Source of the DNA: Cytophagales bacterium
GTDB taxonomy: Bacteria; Bacteroidota; Bacteroidia; Cytophagales; Cyclobacteriaceae
Reading direction: 5' to 3'
NCBI GenBank assembly: GCA_017303795.1
Contig: JAFLBR010000012.1
Span: 62,001 to 126,000 of the forward strand
Length of the DNA stretch: 64,000 nt
The translations under genes and the position numbers were made by a program. This document shows, one piece after another, positions 52,673 to 62,793 of this stretch; within the stretch, counting starts at the first letter, position 1, and each line of letters starts with the position of its first letter. Under the pieces are notes generated by a model. The model was not told the origin of the DNA, searched no databases, and saw only the letters and a list, made by a program, of their open reading frames with translations.

Positions 52673-54268
52673 ATGGCCAGTACTCTAAAGACCCGATCCC
52701 GACTTCTGTTCGCAGTGGTTTCGGTTATTGGAATTTTGCTGGCTATTAATGCCATTCTGATTTATCAAAACAGTCTTTCAATTGAGCGCAATCAACTCTT
52801 GCTAAAAAATGCAGAGCAGGCTAAACTCAATTCATTAGATGTAATCAGAAATATTCATTTAATGGATTTAGCCTTGCGGGGTTATGCTTTAACCGAGCAA
52901 GAACCGCAGTTAGCCGCCACCGATTCTGCAAAAATTAGTCATCCTAAAATTGTAAAGCGACTGCGGGAAGCCTTACAAGCCCAGCATTTTGACCGACTTA
53001 CGGAACTTGATTCACTGGAACTAACCGTTACAGCATATTTCAATCACTGCGACAAGATGTTATTGTTAGTAAAGAATAAAAAAATGGATGAATTTCTTAC
53101 GCTATTGCGAGCCAACGAAGGCTACGAAGTTTGGCGTGCCTATAAAACATTCTCCGATCGGGTAACAATTTTTGAAACGAAAGTAGTTGCCGATGCAAAC
53201 GTTAATATTCAGCGGGCCCTACGCGGTAGCTACCTGCTACAATTTTTGATTTTTTTGTTAGCTGTACCTGCATTGGGTTACATGGCATTTTCAACAGCTA
53301 AAACATTTCTATTGTCGGATGAACTAAGGAAGGCGCAACAAGAGAAGAACAAAATTCTTCAGCAGAATAATGAGGAGCTTGACAGGCAGGTAAAAGCAAA
53401 AACAAAAGACTTATTTGAACAGAACGAATCCATAAAAGCGCACAACGAACAATTAATTCTTCAGCAACGGCAGATTAAACTCGCTAACGAAACCATTGAA
53501 GCGCAGGCGTTCCAGATTGAACAAAAGAATAAAGAACTCGCACAAGAAGTAGAACGACAAACAAACGACCTGTTGATTGCCAACCGCGAGTTAGGAGAAC
53601 AGAATACTCGCTTGCAGCAGTTTACCTATATTATTTCGCATAACCTTCGTGCCCCAATGGTGCGCCTGATGGGATTAGCTAACCTGCTAGAATATAGCGA
53701 GGCTGCTGCCGATAAGGATGACATTTATAAAATGGTGGTTAAATCCTGTAGGGATATTGATGAAGTTATTCGTGATTTGAGTGATATACTCTATGTCCAG
53801 CGACAAAATACTCTTACCCGATCGGAAGTTGATTTGAATCAAATGGTTCATAAGGTGCTGGTAACGTTACAAGATGAAATCAGTGTGGTGAATGCCACTG
53901 TAGATCTACGAATGGGAAATGAAAAAATTCTTTCGGTGGCACCATATGTAGAAAGTGTTTTATATAACCTGATTAGTAATGCCATTAAGTACCGTGATCC
54001 GGATCGCCTTTTAAAAATTGAAATTGTAAGCTTTATTACAAACTCATTTGTTTGTGTAGAGATTACCGACAACGGTTTGGGTATTGATATGACCATGCAT
54101 CGTGATAATCTTTTTAATCTCTACAAACGGTTTCATCAGCATGTAGAAGGCAAGGGGTTGGGATTGTATCTTGTAAAAACACAGATGGAAGCTTTAGGGG
54201 GAAAAATTGAGGTAGAGAGTGAAGTAAACAAAGGCACCCGGTTTGTACTTTATTTTAACATAGGATAG
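52673..54268 (+). CDS. Sensor histidine kinase with CHASE3-like sensor and long coiled coil
   Basis: 531 residues. The first membrane helix is at about 10-30 and the second at about 185-208. They enclose a helical CHASE3-type periplasmic domain (SIERNQLLLKNAEQAKLNSL, ALRGYALTEQ). A coiled coil follows (about 215-310). The HisKA domain has His near 323 in YIISHNLRAPMVRLMG. The HATPase domain has LISNAIKYRDPDR and GKGLGLYLVKTQME. No response regulator gene is adjacent, so the partner is elsewhere. The signal is unknown. The gene stands alone between the GH13 enzyme gene and the leftward gene at 54295. Confidence 0.88.
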   Translation: MASTLKTRSRLLFAVVSVIGILLAINAILIYQNSLSIERNQLLLKNAEQAKLNSLDVIRNIHLMDLALRGYALTEQEPQLAATDSAKISHPKIVKRLREALQAQHFDRLTELDSLELTVTAYFNHCDKMLLLVKNKKMDEFLTLLRANEGYEVWRAYKTFSDRVTIFETKVVADANVNIQRALRGSYLLQFLIFLLAVPALGYMAFSTAKTFLLSDELRKAQQEKNKILQQNNEELDRQVKAKTKDLFEQNESIKAHNEQLILQQRQIKLANETIEAQAFQIEQKNKELAQEVERQTNDLLIANRELGEQNTRLQQFTYIISHNLRAPMVRLMGLANLLEYSEAAADKDDIYKMVVKSCRDIDEVIRDLSDILYVQRQNTLTRSEVDLNQMVHKVLVTLQDEISVVNATVDLRMGNEKILSVAPYVESVLYNLISNAIKYRDPDRLLKIEIVSFITNSFVCVEITDNGLGIDMTMHRDNLFNLYKRFHQHVEGKGLGLYLVKTQMEALGGKIEVESEVNKGTRFVLYFNIG

Positions 54269-54294
54269 GCGAATGCTTCCTCAGCGTAATCAAA

Positions 54295-55116
54295 CTACCC
54301 CATTACCGCAACCATTTTCAATACAGGCGCGCTTAAACTTTTGTCGCCAACAACTTTTACGTTTGCTTCGGCTTGTGCGGGAGTTAAGGCTTTGGTAAAC
54401 AATTTCCAAGCAGTGTCAGGAGTAAGCGTTAGCGAGGTTGCAATAGGTTGCCCCGATTCCACCAGGCTCCACTTGCCGGATTGTGATTGAATGATCCATT
54501 TGCCGCCCGCATCGCCCGTTATAGTTACCTGAACACAGGTTCCGTCCGGTGCTGTAGTATTTCTAAAATTGTGCGACAATGCGCGCAGTAACGTGTCAAT
54601 CATCGGGTAGAAGTATTCACGCGTCATGATACCTTCTTGTTGTACGGCATCGCGTATTTGTTGCTGATGATGCCAGCGCTCGGTGTATTCGCGTGCAATG
54701 TGAAACCAGTTCTTAGATTCATTTTCGCCAGCCCACGCAACCGAAAACATGGCCGGTGCTTCTAAATCCAGCGAATGATAATACGCAATCATAGGTTGTT
54801 GTGTGAGTTGCAAAAAATCGATCAGTGTTTGCGGACTAACGCGCCTCATGGCTTTTACCCAATCGGCATTAAGCTGGTTAAGGTAATCAACCAAATCCTG
54901 ATAGGAGTTAATCGCATCGGGCGGATCACCTGCATGTTGCTGCAACATAGCAATGGTTCGCACACTGGTGTCTAATAAATGTGCCGCAACATCTTTTACG
55001 GTCCACAGTTTGGCAACCGTTGGTTTATTCCAGTCGGCTGGCGATAAACTTTTCAGTAGTTCAATCAGTTTTTGTTCGAGTGGTTCGAACAAATGCAACG
55101 TATTAATCTTTTTCAT
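54295..55116 (-). CDS. DinB/mycothiol-dependent maleylpyruvate isomerase-fold protein
   Basis: 273 residues from the ATG at 55116, which overlaps the stop of the upstream dipeptidyl peptidase gene (TAATG), so translation is coupled. The frame itself runs 21 bp further. The four-helix N-terminal domain has LWTVKDVAAHLLDTSVRTI, the first metal-binding His of this fold, and YTERWHHQQQIRDA with the others. Members transfer or isomerise with small thiols, but Bacteroidota lack mycothiol, so the cofactor and reaction are unknown. Confidence 0.75.
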   Translation of the reverse strand: MKKINTLHLFEPLEQKLIELLKSLSPADWNKPTVAKLWTVKDVAAHLLDTSVRTIAMLQQHAGDPPDAINSYQDLVDYLNQLNADWVKAMRRVSPQTLIDFLQLTQQPMIAYYHSLDLEAPAMFSVAWAGENESKNWFHIAREYTERWHHQQQIRDAVQQEGIMTREYFYPMIDTLLRALSHNFRNTTAPDGTCVQVTITGDAGGKWIIQSQSGKWSLVESGQPIATSLTLTPDTAWKLFTKALTPAQAEANVKVVGDKSLSAPVLKMVAVMG

Positions 55117-57290
55117 TACCGTGGGCCAGGAGGACAATGTTTGCGTAAGTAATCGGAATACAAAGTGGCTAAATGCTCGGAAGTACCTTCGCCTTCGCTA
55201 ATACCATGCGTACGGTTGGGGTAAGCCATAAACTGAAATTGCTTGCCGTGTTTAACCAATTCGTTCACTAACATTTCAGCATTGGCATAATGCACATTAT
55301 CATCGCCAGTGCCATGAATATAAAGTAAATTGCCCTGAAGATTTTTCGCATAAGTAATAGGCGAACCAGCAATAAAGTCTTGCAGATTTTCTTGTGGCAA
55401 ACCCATGTAGCGCTCCTGGTACAGGTTATCGTAAGTAAGTTGATTGGCTACTGCGGCAACAGCAATGCCGGTTTTATAAATTTCAGGATATTGAAACAAG
55501 AGGTTAAGTGTTGCTGAACCACCACCGCTCCAGCCCCATACTGCAATTCTATCAGCATCTACGAAAGGCCATTTCAAAATCTCTTTTGCTGCCAGTGCCT
55601 GATCTTTTATATTGACCAAACCGATTTTACGATATACGCTTTTTCGCCACGCTCTTCCCTTTGGGGCAGGTGTTCCGCGGTTATCAATCGACATATAGAT
55701 ATAACCTTCTTCGGCCATGTCGCCAGTAAATAAGTGATTGTCGGCTGCGCCATACGTATCATGTACATTAGCGCCCCACGGTTCCGTATATACATAAAAC
55801 ACCACCGGATATTTTTTGGTCGCATCAAAGTTGGTGGGCTTCACCATCCAGCCATCCATTTCTACACCTTCTTCTGTTTTTACTTTAAAGAACTCAACCG
55901 TTTTAGGTTGGGTAGCATCTTTCAGTTTAGCCTGAATACTTTCTTTTTTATTTAGAGGGGTGTGCTTGGGTAAGGCTATCAGTTCATTTACCGGTTTGGT
56001 AAAACTGTTGTTGAAGCTATGCGAGGCAAATGTTCCGGTAGGTGATATAGAATAGTCGTGGGTTCCGGCTAAAGCCGATGGTGTTACCAATTCAGCTTTT
56101 CCTTTTCCGTCTAACTTAATTTTATAAAGATATTTCTGCGTGGCATTTTGTGGCGATGCCAGAAAATACAAGAGGTTATTCTTTTCATCAACCAACCGGA
56201 TATCCATCACATCATAATCGCCTACGGTAATTAAAGTTTGTTTTGTTCCGTCTTTCGAGATGCGATATGCATGCCGCCAACCATCTTTCTCACTCATCCA
56301 TAAAAATTCTTTTCCACCATTCAGCCACCGGAAATAATGCCTGAAGTCTAACGCATACACATTTTCCCACGGAGTATAAAGATCAATCCAGGCGGCATCC
56401 GTTTCAACATAAACCTGAGTGGCTACACCGGTTTGTGAATGGCACGAAAAGATTTTGCTTTCGTTTTGTTTGCGATTAAGCTGCTGCACCAGAATTTCGG
56501 TAGCGCTGTTCCATTCCATGCGCGGCAGGTAATGTTGTTTCGCATCGCCCGGAAGGGCAAGCCAGGTTATTTTACCAGATGTTACATCGGCCACGCCAAT
56601 ACGGGCAGGCGAAGGAGTTTGGCCCGCGGTAGGATATTCTACCGGAATGATTTTAGAATAAACCGAATCGGTATTGTTGATCATGTAGAAATCGCGAATC
56701 TGGCGCGCATCCAATTGCCAGAATGAAAGTTGTTTGCTGTCCGGGCTCCATTGAAAGCCATCGCGACATGCAAATTCTTCTTCGTAGGCCCAATCAAAGG
56801 TGCCGTTTATTAACTTCCGGTTGCCATCGGTTGTAATGGCTTTTACCTGCCCGCTGCTCAGATCTTCCACATATAAATTTTGCTCGCTTACATAGGCGGC
56901 TTTGGTGCCATCGGGCGATAACTTGGCAAACATAAGTGAGGAGGCAGGTCTTGATTTTCCGATCTGCGTTAAGGCTTTTGTTTTCAGATCAAGCACCCAA
57001 TAATCGCCCCGCGTATCTAAGCGCCATACGCGTTGGGTATTGGTAAAAATCAACAGTTTGGATTGATCTTTCGAGAAGGCATAGTTGCGTACCCGTAAGG
57101 CCTGGGCTCCGGCCGGGGTAAGTTCGGTCCTTGATACAAATGTAGTTTTGGTGTTGGCCGGTAAGTTATATCGATTGATTTCTCCGCCTTCTACACGGTA
57201 GTAGGCGTTTCCTTCAGGTGCCCACCGCAGGCCTTGTGCCTGTATAAACCACGGGGCAATCAGTAATAGTACAATCAGAATTCTCTTCAT
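55116..57290 (-). CDS. Dipeptidyl peptidase IV (S9B family)
   Basis: 724 residues from the ATG at 57290, which gives a signal peptide (MKRILIVLLLIAPWFIQAQ). The N-terminal eight-bladed propeller (DPPIV_N, about 60-440) contains the Glu pair for the substrate amino group in FDWAYEEEFACRDGFQW. The C-terminal peptidase domain has the nucleophile Ser near 585 (GWSGGGSATLN), Asp near 661 (GTGDDNVH) and His near 692 (NRTHGIS). It removes X-Pro/X-Ala dipeptides from peptide N-termini in the periplasm. It is coupled to the DinB-like gene at 54295. Confidence 0.93.
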   Translation of the reverse strand: MKRILIVLLLIAPWFIQAQGLRWAPEGNAYYRVEGGEINRYNLPANTKTTFVSRTELTPAGAQALRVRNYAFSKDQSKLLIFTNTQRVWRLDTRGDYWVLDLKTKALTQIGKSRPASSLMFAKLSPDGTKAAYVSEQNLYVEDLSSGQVKAITTDGNRKLINGTFDWAYEEEFACRDGFQWSPDSKQLSFWQLDARQIRDFYMINNTDSVYSKIIPVEYPTAGQTPSPARIGVADVTSGKITWLALPGDAKQHYLPRMEWNSATEILVQQLNRKQNESKIFSCHSQTGVATQVYVETDAAWIDLYTPWENVYALDFRHYFRWLNGGKEFLWMSEKDGWRHAYRISKDGTKQTLITVGDYDVMDIRLVDEKNNLLYFLASPQNATQKYLYKIKLDGKGKAELVTPSALAGTHDYSISPTGTFASHSFNNSFTKPVNELIALPKHTPLNKKESIQAKLKDATQPKTVEFFKVKTEEGVEMDGWMVKPTNFDATKKYPVVFYVYTEPWGANVHDTYGAADNHLFTGDMAEEGYIYMSIDNRGTPAPKGRAWRKSVYRKIGLVNIKDQALAAKEILKWPFVDADRIAVWGWSGGGSATLNLLFQYPEIYKTGIAVAAVANQLTYDNLYQERYMGLPQENLQDFIAGSPITYAKNLQGNLLYIHGTGDDNVHYANAEMLVNELVKHGKQFQFMAYPNRTHGISEGEGTSEHLATLYSDYLRKHCPPGPR

Positions 57291-57404
57291 AGGTGCCAAG
57301 TTTATGTGTTGGGGACTTTGGTAGGGCAAGTTATCTAACCCGATGGGCAAAAAACAACACTCTTAACTAAAATTGCCCTTATCATAAATTTGGATTAGAA
57401 GTTC

Positions 57405-57431
57405 TTTGATTGTGAAGACCTGTTAAATTTG
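57405..57431 (+). promoter_or_regulatory. Candidate promoter of the gene at 57461
   Basis: TTTG (57405-57408), 15-bp spacer, TAAATTTG (57424-57431). The -7 element fits TAnnTTTG exactly and lies 30 bp before the ATG. The spacer is shorter than the usual 17 bp or more. Confidence 0.4.
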
Positions 57432-57460
57432 TATCTTTTCAGGTCTAATAGACTCCCGTA

Positions 57461-58921
57461 ATGGCCAAGCTAAAGAACATTGTCAAACAACTTTCGGATA
57501 CCGATTACAAATCCATCTACGATTCGCTTAGTGAAAGCAATGCCGAGAAGTCTGCACACTTGCTAAAAGCTTTACGCGAACGCCAGTTATCGGATAGTAA
57601 GATTATGGTTGAGTTGGAGGTAAATGCCAATGCGTATTACACGCTGCGGTCGCGCTTAAACCAAAAAATTGAAGAGCATCTGCTACAGCAGATGGAAAGC
57701 CCACGCACTGATATTCTGCGTAAAGTGGCTAACCTGAACGAAGTACTGTTTACCAAGAAGCGCACCATTACCATTGCTACATTAAAGAAATTAGAAAAGG
57801 AATTATTGGATTACGATCTGGCTAATGAGCTTACCGTAATCTATAAATCGCTGAAAAAGCTGCATATCAATTCACCCGATCATTTTCAATACTCACAATT
57901 GTATAACCGCCATGTGGCCTACATGCTGGCGGTTGATAAAGCCGAGGACTTACTAACCGAATATTTCAGAAAATACGGCAGCTACTTTTTATCAAACGAT
58001 GAGAACGAGAAGCTGGGGCTTTCATTGCTGATGAAAGAAATGCAGAACGTGGCCCGCATTTACGAATCGCACCGGCTTTATGTGTACCAGAGTTGTATGC
58101 TGGTGTTTCACCGGTTGTTTGTAGAACCTGATGATAACCTGCACCTGGATGGCGAATCGATAGAAGATATCTTCAAGCATGTTCAGAAAATCTTTGACAC
58201 CTATAACCTCGACCCACTCTATTATCACCTCAACCTGATTTTCGAATTCCTGAAATTAGAGTACTATAATCACTACGGGGTTTATCACCAGGTAGAAAAA
58301 AGTTTTGAGGAGGTTAACGATGCGGCCACCAACCTGCTCATCAACTATCCATTCTACACATTTGCAGCCCGCTTTCTGATTACCAAAGTAGAGCGGCACT
58401 TGCGCTTGAATACAGAAAAGGAGATGTATGCCGAGAATGAAGGTTTGTTTGAGGATATTGAATCGGATACGCAAGACGTAACGCGGCATACCATTCACGT
58501 GGTATATCGCGCTCTGGGTTGTTATTATGCCAGTAAGTTTGAAGAAGCAGCCAAGCTGATAAACGGGTTACTAAACGATGTAAGCCTGAAACGGTTTCCG
58601 TTTGTACACATGGAAGTGAAGGCTATTCTGGCACTTCAGTATTGCATGTTGAAAGATTTCGAATTGTTTAATCAACTTACCAGCAGCATTCAGCGCCAGA
58701 TCAGGCTGTTTGGAAAAGATGAATGTGAGAACGTATTACTCTTCTTAAAAATTTTGAAGATTGCCACCAGCGAAGCCAAGCGCGAAAAAGCAAAAAAGAT
58801 TATGCAAGTGATACCTAAATTCAAATCATTAAAGCTGAATTACTTTGCGCCTACTACTTTCATCCGCATGGATAAAGAGTTTGTAGATAATCTTACGGCT
58901 ATTGATGCTCCGGGCAGTTAG
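57461..58921 (+). CDS. Helical protein of unknown function
   Basis: 486 residues, almost entirely charged alpha helix (AEKSAHLLKALRERQLSDSK, LKKLEKELLDYDLANELTVI), with no signal peptide or membrane segment. The spacing of helix pairs suggests a TPR-like superhelix, but no TPR consensus is clear. Similar lone proteins are common in Cytophagales as hypotheticals. It stands between divergent and convergent neighbours and shows no operon partner. Confidence 0.65.
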   Translation: MAKLKNIVKQLSDTDYKSIYDSLSESNAEKSAHLLKALRERQLSDSKIMVELEVNANAYYTLRSRLNQKIEEHLLQQMESPRTDILRKVANLNEVLFTKKRTITIATLKKLEKELLDYDLANELTVIYKSLKKLHINSPDHFQYSQLYNRHVAYMLAVDKAEDLLTEYFRKYGSYFLSNDENEKLGLSLLMKEMQNVARIYESHRLYVYQSCMLVFHRLFVEPDDNLHLDGESIEDIFKHVQKIFDTYNLDPLYYHLNLIFEFLKLEYYNHYGVYHQVEKSFEEVNDAATNLLINYPFYTFAARFLITKVERHLRLNTEKEMYAENEGLFEDIESDTQDVTRHTIHVVYRALGCYYASKFEEAAKLINGLLNDVSLKRFPFVHMEVKAILALQYCMLKDFELFNQLTSSIQRQIRLFGKDECENVLLFLKILKIATSEAKREKAKKIMQVIPKFKSLKLNYFAPTTFIRMDKEFVDNLTAIDAPGS

Positions 58922-58935
58922 TTAGCTTTCTTGAA

Positions 58936-60429
58936 TCAAGGAACTCGTGTAAACGCCATTCCTTCAACTTCAAGTGTTGTGGCGCGACCAGCAGCATTCA
59001 GTGTAAACTGAACTTTTGTTTTTCCCCACCAGCGTTTATCATACCACCCGCTAAAGGTATCGTAATTCCAATGGTCGAGTTTTGCATTCACTACATTATT
59101 AATGGCGAGATTTAAACTATTGCCATCAGTCGTTACGATAATTTCTCCATAAAGATCGCTGGCATACTTACCAGTATATTCTGTTAACGCGAGTGATGGT
59201 TTTGTATTGAGTATGCGTTGCAGATCTTGTTCTTTCTGTTTCTGTTCATATTGCTGACCAAGATTTTTATAAAGTGCCTGAAATTCCGTACTCCAATCGC
59301 GGGTACCGCCTAAAGCAAACACATCAAAAGCTTTAAACATTAATGCATGGCGCACTTCGGCATGATCAAGATTTCCAAAAACATAAACCCCTAATTTACT
59401 TTCGGGTAATTGACCATTGATGGCAGTTTCTCCGGCAAGGCTTCCGGTATGAAAGTTTACTTTCTTGCCTTTATAATCCTGCTGAAACCAACCCAGACTG
59501 TAAGTAGTCCAGTTGGGTTTGGTAAGCTGTGCAGTTGGATAAAACTCATCGGCAGGAACAATTACCTGCGGTTTAAAAAGTTCCGCCCAGGTAGTTGGTT
59601 TTACCAATCGTCCACCGGCATACTTGCTGCTATCTAACATACAGATTGCCCATTTACTCATATCGTCAACAGAGGCCCACACACTACCGGCTGGGCCAAT
59701 AGCATCGGCATTCGTGCGACTAATAACAACTGTCTTGCCATCTACCCAATAATGTTCGCTGCTCTGATTGGCATCGTTCACCATTTGCAAATGCGGGTAG
59801 GTGCGCGTCATACCCAACGGTTCAAAAATTCTTTTCTTAATAAAAACTTCCCAGGGCGAACCACTTACTTTCTCAATCACTTTGCCCGCATATAAATAAA
59901 AAATGTTCTGATAAATAAAACTGGATCGCAGTGAATAGGTAGGAGGTACTTGTTTCATTCGCGCCAACACTTCATCCGAAGAAATATCCATCACACTCCA
60001 TAAAAAATCAGTATTACCAACGCCCGAGTTGTGTGTAAACAAATCGCGGATTTTCAGGTCGCGTGTAACGTACGGATCATACAATTGAAAATCGGGAAGG
60101 TGTTTGATCACCGCATCATCCCAACTTATTTTTCCTTCGTCAACCAACATGGCCATGCAAGTAGCGGTCATGGCTTTGGTAGTGGAGGCGCACGCAAACA
60201 AAGTTTGGTCGTTCACGGCTTCGGGTTTATCAAGTTGCCGTACGCCATAGCCTTTCTTAAGCAATACTTTTCCATCCTTCACCACGGTAATAGCAAGGCC
60301 AGGTACTTGATATTGCTTGCGCGATTTTTCTACGTACGCATCAAACTCTTTAATCAGTTTGGCTTCTGGTGTTTGGGCTTGTATGGTAATGGTACCAAGT
60401 ACAAGAATGATGAGTAAAATTCTTTTCAT
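58936..60429 (-). CDS. Serine hydrolase of the beta-lactamase (class C/EstB) family with C-terminal DUF3471-like domain
   Basis: 497 residues with a signal peptide (MKRILLIILVLGTITIQAQ). The penicillin-binding fold has S82xxK85 (FACASTTKAM), a tyrosine motif near 168 (SFIYQNIFYLYAG) and the third motif region (VNFHTGSLAGE, an HTGS-type box). Residues of about 405-495 form an extra beta domain (LTEYTGKYASDLYG) like DUF3471. Family members act as esterases or peptidases as often as beta-lactamases. It follows another serine hydrolase gene after 3 bp. Confidence 0.88.
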   Translation of the reverse strand: MKRILLIILVLGTITIQAQTPEAKLIKEFDAYVEKSRKQYQVPGLAITVVKDGKVLLKKGYGVRQLDKPEAVNDQTLFACASTTKAMTATCMAMLVDEGKISWDDAVIKHLPDFQLYDPYVTRDLKIRDLFTHNSGVGNTDFLWSVMDISSDEVLARMKQVPPTYSLRSSFIYQNIFYLYAGKVIEKVSGSPWEVFIKKRIFEPLGMTRTYPHLQMVNDANQSSEHYWVDGKTVVISRTNADAIGPAGSVWASVDDMSKWAICMLDSSKYAGGRLVKPTTWAELFKPQVIVPADEFYPTAQLTKPNWTTYSLGWFQQDYKGKKVNFHTGSLAGETAINGQLPESKLGVYVFGNLDHAEVRHALMFKAFDVFALGGTRDWSTEFQALYKNLGQQYEQKQKEQDLQRILNTKPSLALTEYTGKYASDLYGEIIVTTDGNSLNLAINNVVNAKLDHWNYDTFSGWYDKRWWGKTKVQFTLNAAGRATTLEVEGMAFTRVP

Positions 60430-60432
60430 AGG

Positions 60433-61515
60433 TTAATCGAGCCAGTTGTATTTTTTGAGAATGGAAAGTACGGCAGTTCGTTTTTCTTCTTGTGGTGTGG
60501 GAATGTTACACAGCATCACATACACAATTCCTTTTTCAGGAATGCTTACATAATCACCATAAAAGCCACCTTGTGTGCCCGTATGGTAAATCATTTTGTA
60601 TCCTTCATCGGTTTGCCCGATAAACCAACTCGCCCCGATAAAAGGCGGTGTAGCATCCTGCCATTGCGGATAATTCCAGATGGTTCGCGAAGTGGTAATG
60701 ATTTCTGCATTTAATATTTTATGATCGCGCAACGATTTTTCATAGAGCACTAATTCTTCCACCGAACTCCACACACCACCATTACCGGCAGCAGCAAACG
60801 TGGGCTCTTCGCCATAATCTTTTTCGATGTAGCCGGTTGGTGTTTTCAGGTAGGCATGCGCCACGCCTGTTGTAGGGTAGGGCCCATCGGTAATCGTGCT
60901 GGTTTTCATTCCGGCAGGAATAAAAATTCTGTTCTTTACTTCGTCCTGCCATTTGTTGCCCGTAACTTTTTCAATGATCAAGGCCAGTCCGTTAAAAGCT
61001 GGATTGGAATATTCATAGCGCGACCCCGGTTCGAATAGCAATGAATCATTTAATAGAATCGGATTAAAGTTCTCCTGATCTTTCGCTGTAAGCAGAAACA
61101 CACTGTCCAAATGTTGCCTGCGGTTATCGGGCAAGCCGGAAGTATGTGTAAGCAAATGATGTACGCGAACTTTTTGTGCTAGCTGCGGATTTTTAAATTC
61201 AGGAAAAAATCTGGCGATGCTATCGTTCAAGGAAAGTTTGCCTTCCTGTGCCAACTCAAGAATTACATAGGCAACAAATGTTTTTGAAATAGAACCTGTG
61301 TTGAATAAAGTTTGAGTAGCAATTTTTTCTTTTGATGGTAAATCGGCCAGGCCATACGCATGACTAAATACTACCGAATCATTTTTTAGAATAAGAACCG
61401 CGCCACCGGGTGTATTGCCGTTCAGGTAAGAAAAAATGGCATCAACTTCTTTCTCAAATGTGGGTGCCTGAGTGCAACCGGTTAGGATGAAAACAAGCGC
61501 GATGAATTTTCTCAT
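60433..61515 (-). CDS. Serine hydrolase lipoprotein (beta-lactamase family)
   Basis: 360 residues from the ATG at 61515, which overlaps the previous stop (ATGA). The signal ends in ILTGC (C14), so it is a lipoprotein. Catalytic S75xxK78 (FNTGSISKTF), the YSN motif in YEYSNPAF and the HTG box in YHTGTQGGFYG are all present. It is probably a D-aminopeptidase or esterase at the periplasmic face. It lies in a tight operon with the small membrane protein before it and a second, longer serine hydrolase after it. Confidence 0.88.
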   Translation of the reverse strand: MRKFIALVFILTGCTQAPTFEKEVDAIFSYLNGNTPGGAVLILKNDSVVFSHAYGLADLPSKEKIATQTLFNTGSISKTFVAYVILELAQEGKLSLNDSIARFFPEFKNPQLAQKVRVHHLLTHTSGLPDNRRQHLDSVFLLTAKDQENFNPILLNDSLLFEPGSRYEYSNPAFNGLALIIEKVTGNKWQDEVKNRIFIPAGMKTSTITDGPYPTTGVAHAYLKTPTGYIEKDYGEEPTFAAAGNGGVWSSVEELVLYEKSLRDHKILNAEIITTSRTIWNYPQWQDATPPFIGASWFIGQTDEGYKMIYHTGTQGGFYGDYVSIPEKGIVYVMLCNIPTPQEEKRTAVLSILKKYNWLD

Positions 61516-61763
61516 TTCACTGCGGGTTTGCGCATCATTCTGAAAATGGCCACCACTGCAATTACAGCCCAAACGGTATTGATAAATGTAAACGGATACG
61601 CTTCTTTAAATACACTGTTAATGATGAGCAACACCGCGCCCGTAAGGTTCAACACTTGAAAGATGAGTGAATCGGATTTTATTTTTTGCAGGCTGTTTAG
61701 TGCATAGGCGGCAATCACAGCCACCGAACCAATCCAACCCATTGCCGTTATCCAAACCTCCAT
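61512..61763 (-). CDS. Small membrane protein, CBU_0592-like
   Basis: 83 residues with three hydrophobic helices (WIGSVAVIAAYALN, LIFQVLNLTGAVLLIIN, FINTVWAVIAVVAIF). The layout, including the LNSLQKIKSDS turn, matches the CBU_0592 domain, for which I know no function. It overlaps both neighbours by a few bases (TAATG with the SMP-30 gene, ATGA with the hydrolase gene), so all are one translational unit. Confidence 0.78.
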   Translation of the reverse strand: MEVWITAMGWIGSVAVIAAYALNSLQKIKSDSLIFQVLNLTGAVLLIINSVFKEAYPFTFINTVWAVIAVVAIFRMMRKPAVK

Positions 61764-62749
61764 TACTTTCTCAGTTTTACCCGAACCAGATACATGTCGG
61801 CAGTAATGTACAAGGTTTTTTCATCGGGCGATAGCGCACAGTTAGCAGCCAGTTCGGTTAATCTGATTTTGCCCAATACTTTTCCGGTTGAGTCAAAAAT
61901 CCAAACGCCACCGGGCCCCGTAGCATAAATGTTTCCGTTGCGATCAACTTTTAGTCCATCCGGCAAACCTCTGTCGGTAGCAAGGTTTTCTGTGGCATCA
62001 TAAAAAATACGGGCATTGGCTACACTGTCCGTATCGGTTAACTCAAACTCATACCAGGTTGCTTTTTTAGGATCGGAATTAGCTACGATAATTTTTTTCT
62101 GATCGGGCATTACAATAATACCGTTTGGTTTAGTCAGGCTATCTACCAAGAGTGAAACCACACCTGAAGTGTTTACTTTGTAAACCCCATTGTGAGGTTG
62201 TTCTTTTTCAGGATCGGCATCGTGTTTGGCTAAGCCGTAAGAGGGATCAGTAAAAAATAATTCGCCTAAACTATTATAGACTGCATCGTTCGGGCTGCTG
62301 AATCTTTTTTCGTTATGCGCAGCAGCTATAGAAATAAACTCTGGTTTCGGATTGCTTAGGGCGGCATTCATTCGTGCCACTCTGCGATCACCATGCTGAC
62401 AAAGAATTAATGAATCGTTATAATAGATTAATCCATTGGAGCCAGGCTCGTTGCTGGTGGTAGTGGTGCCAGTAAATCCGGAAGGCGTAAGGTAAACTTC
62501 TGCGCCTTCACTTTCTGTCCATTTATAAACCGTATTCCTGGGTACATCCGAAAACAAAAGCATGTTTTCTTTTTCTATCCACACCGGGCCTTCACTCCAT
62601 TCGTAACCTTCGGCAACAATTTCAATAGATGCATCTGCATCCACCAATGCATCCAGTGCAGGGTCAAGCCGTTCAATGGAGCCAATGGTTTTAGTTTCTT
62701 TGGGTGTACAGGCAGCGAGTAAGAGCGCTGCAAGAATAAGGTTTCTCAT
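61763..62749 (-). CDS. SMP-30/gluconolactonase-family lipoprotein
   Basis: 328 residues. The signal peptide ends in LLLAAC (C14), so it is a lipoprotein. The six-bladed propeller has the family motifs YEWSEGPVWIEKENMLLFSD, SSPNDAVYNSLGELFFTDPS and DGLKVDRNGNIYATGPGGVW, which supply the metal-binding Glu, Asn and Asp. It should hydrolyse a sugar lactone, such as gluconolactone, in the periplasm. It shares a transcript with the flanking genes. Confidence 0.9.
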   Translation of the reverse strand: MRNLILAALLLAACTPKETKTIGSIERLDPALDALVDADASIEIVAEGYEWSEGPVWIEKENMLLFSDVPRNTVYKWTESEGAEVYLTPSGFTGTTTTSNEPGSNGLIYYNDSLILCQHGDRRVARMNAALSNPKPEFISIAAAHNEKRFSSPNDAVYNSLGELFFTDPSYGLAKHDADPEKEQPHNGVYKVNTSGVVSLLVDSLTKPNGIIVMPDQKKIIVANSDPKKATWYEFELTDTDSVANARIFYDATENLATDRGLPDGLKVDRNGNIYATGPGGVWIFDSTGKVLGKIRLTELAANCALSPDEKTLYITADMYLVRVKLRK

Positions 62750-62793
62750 GGTAGGTTTATTTTGCGATGGAAGTTAGGAAAAATGTGCTTCGG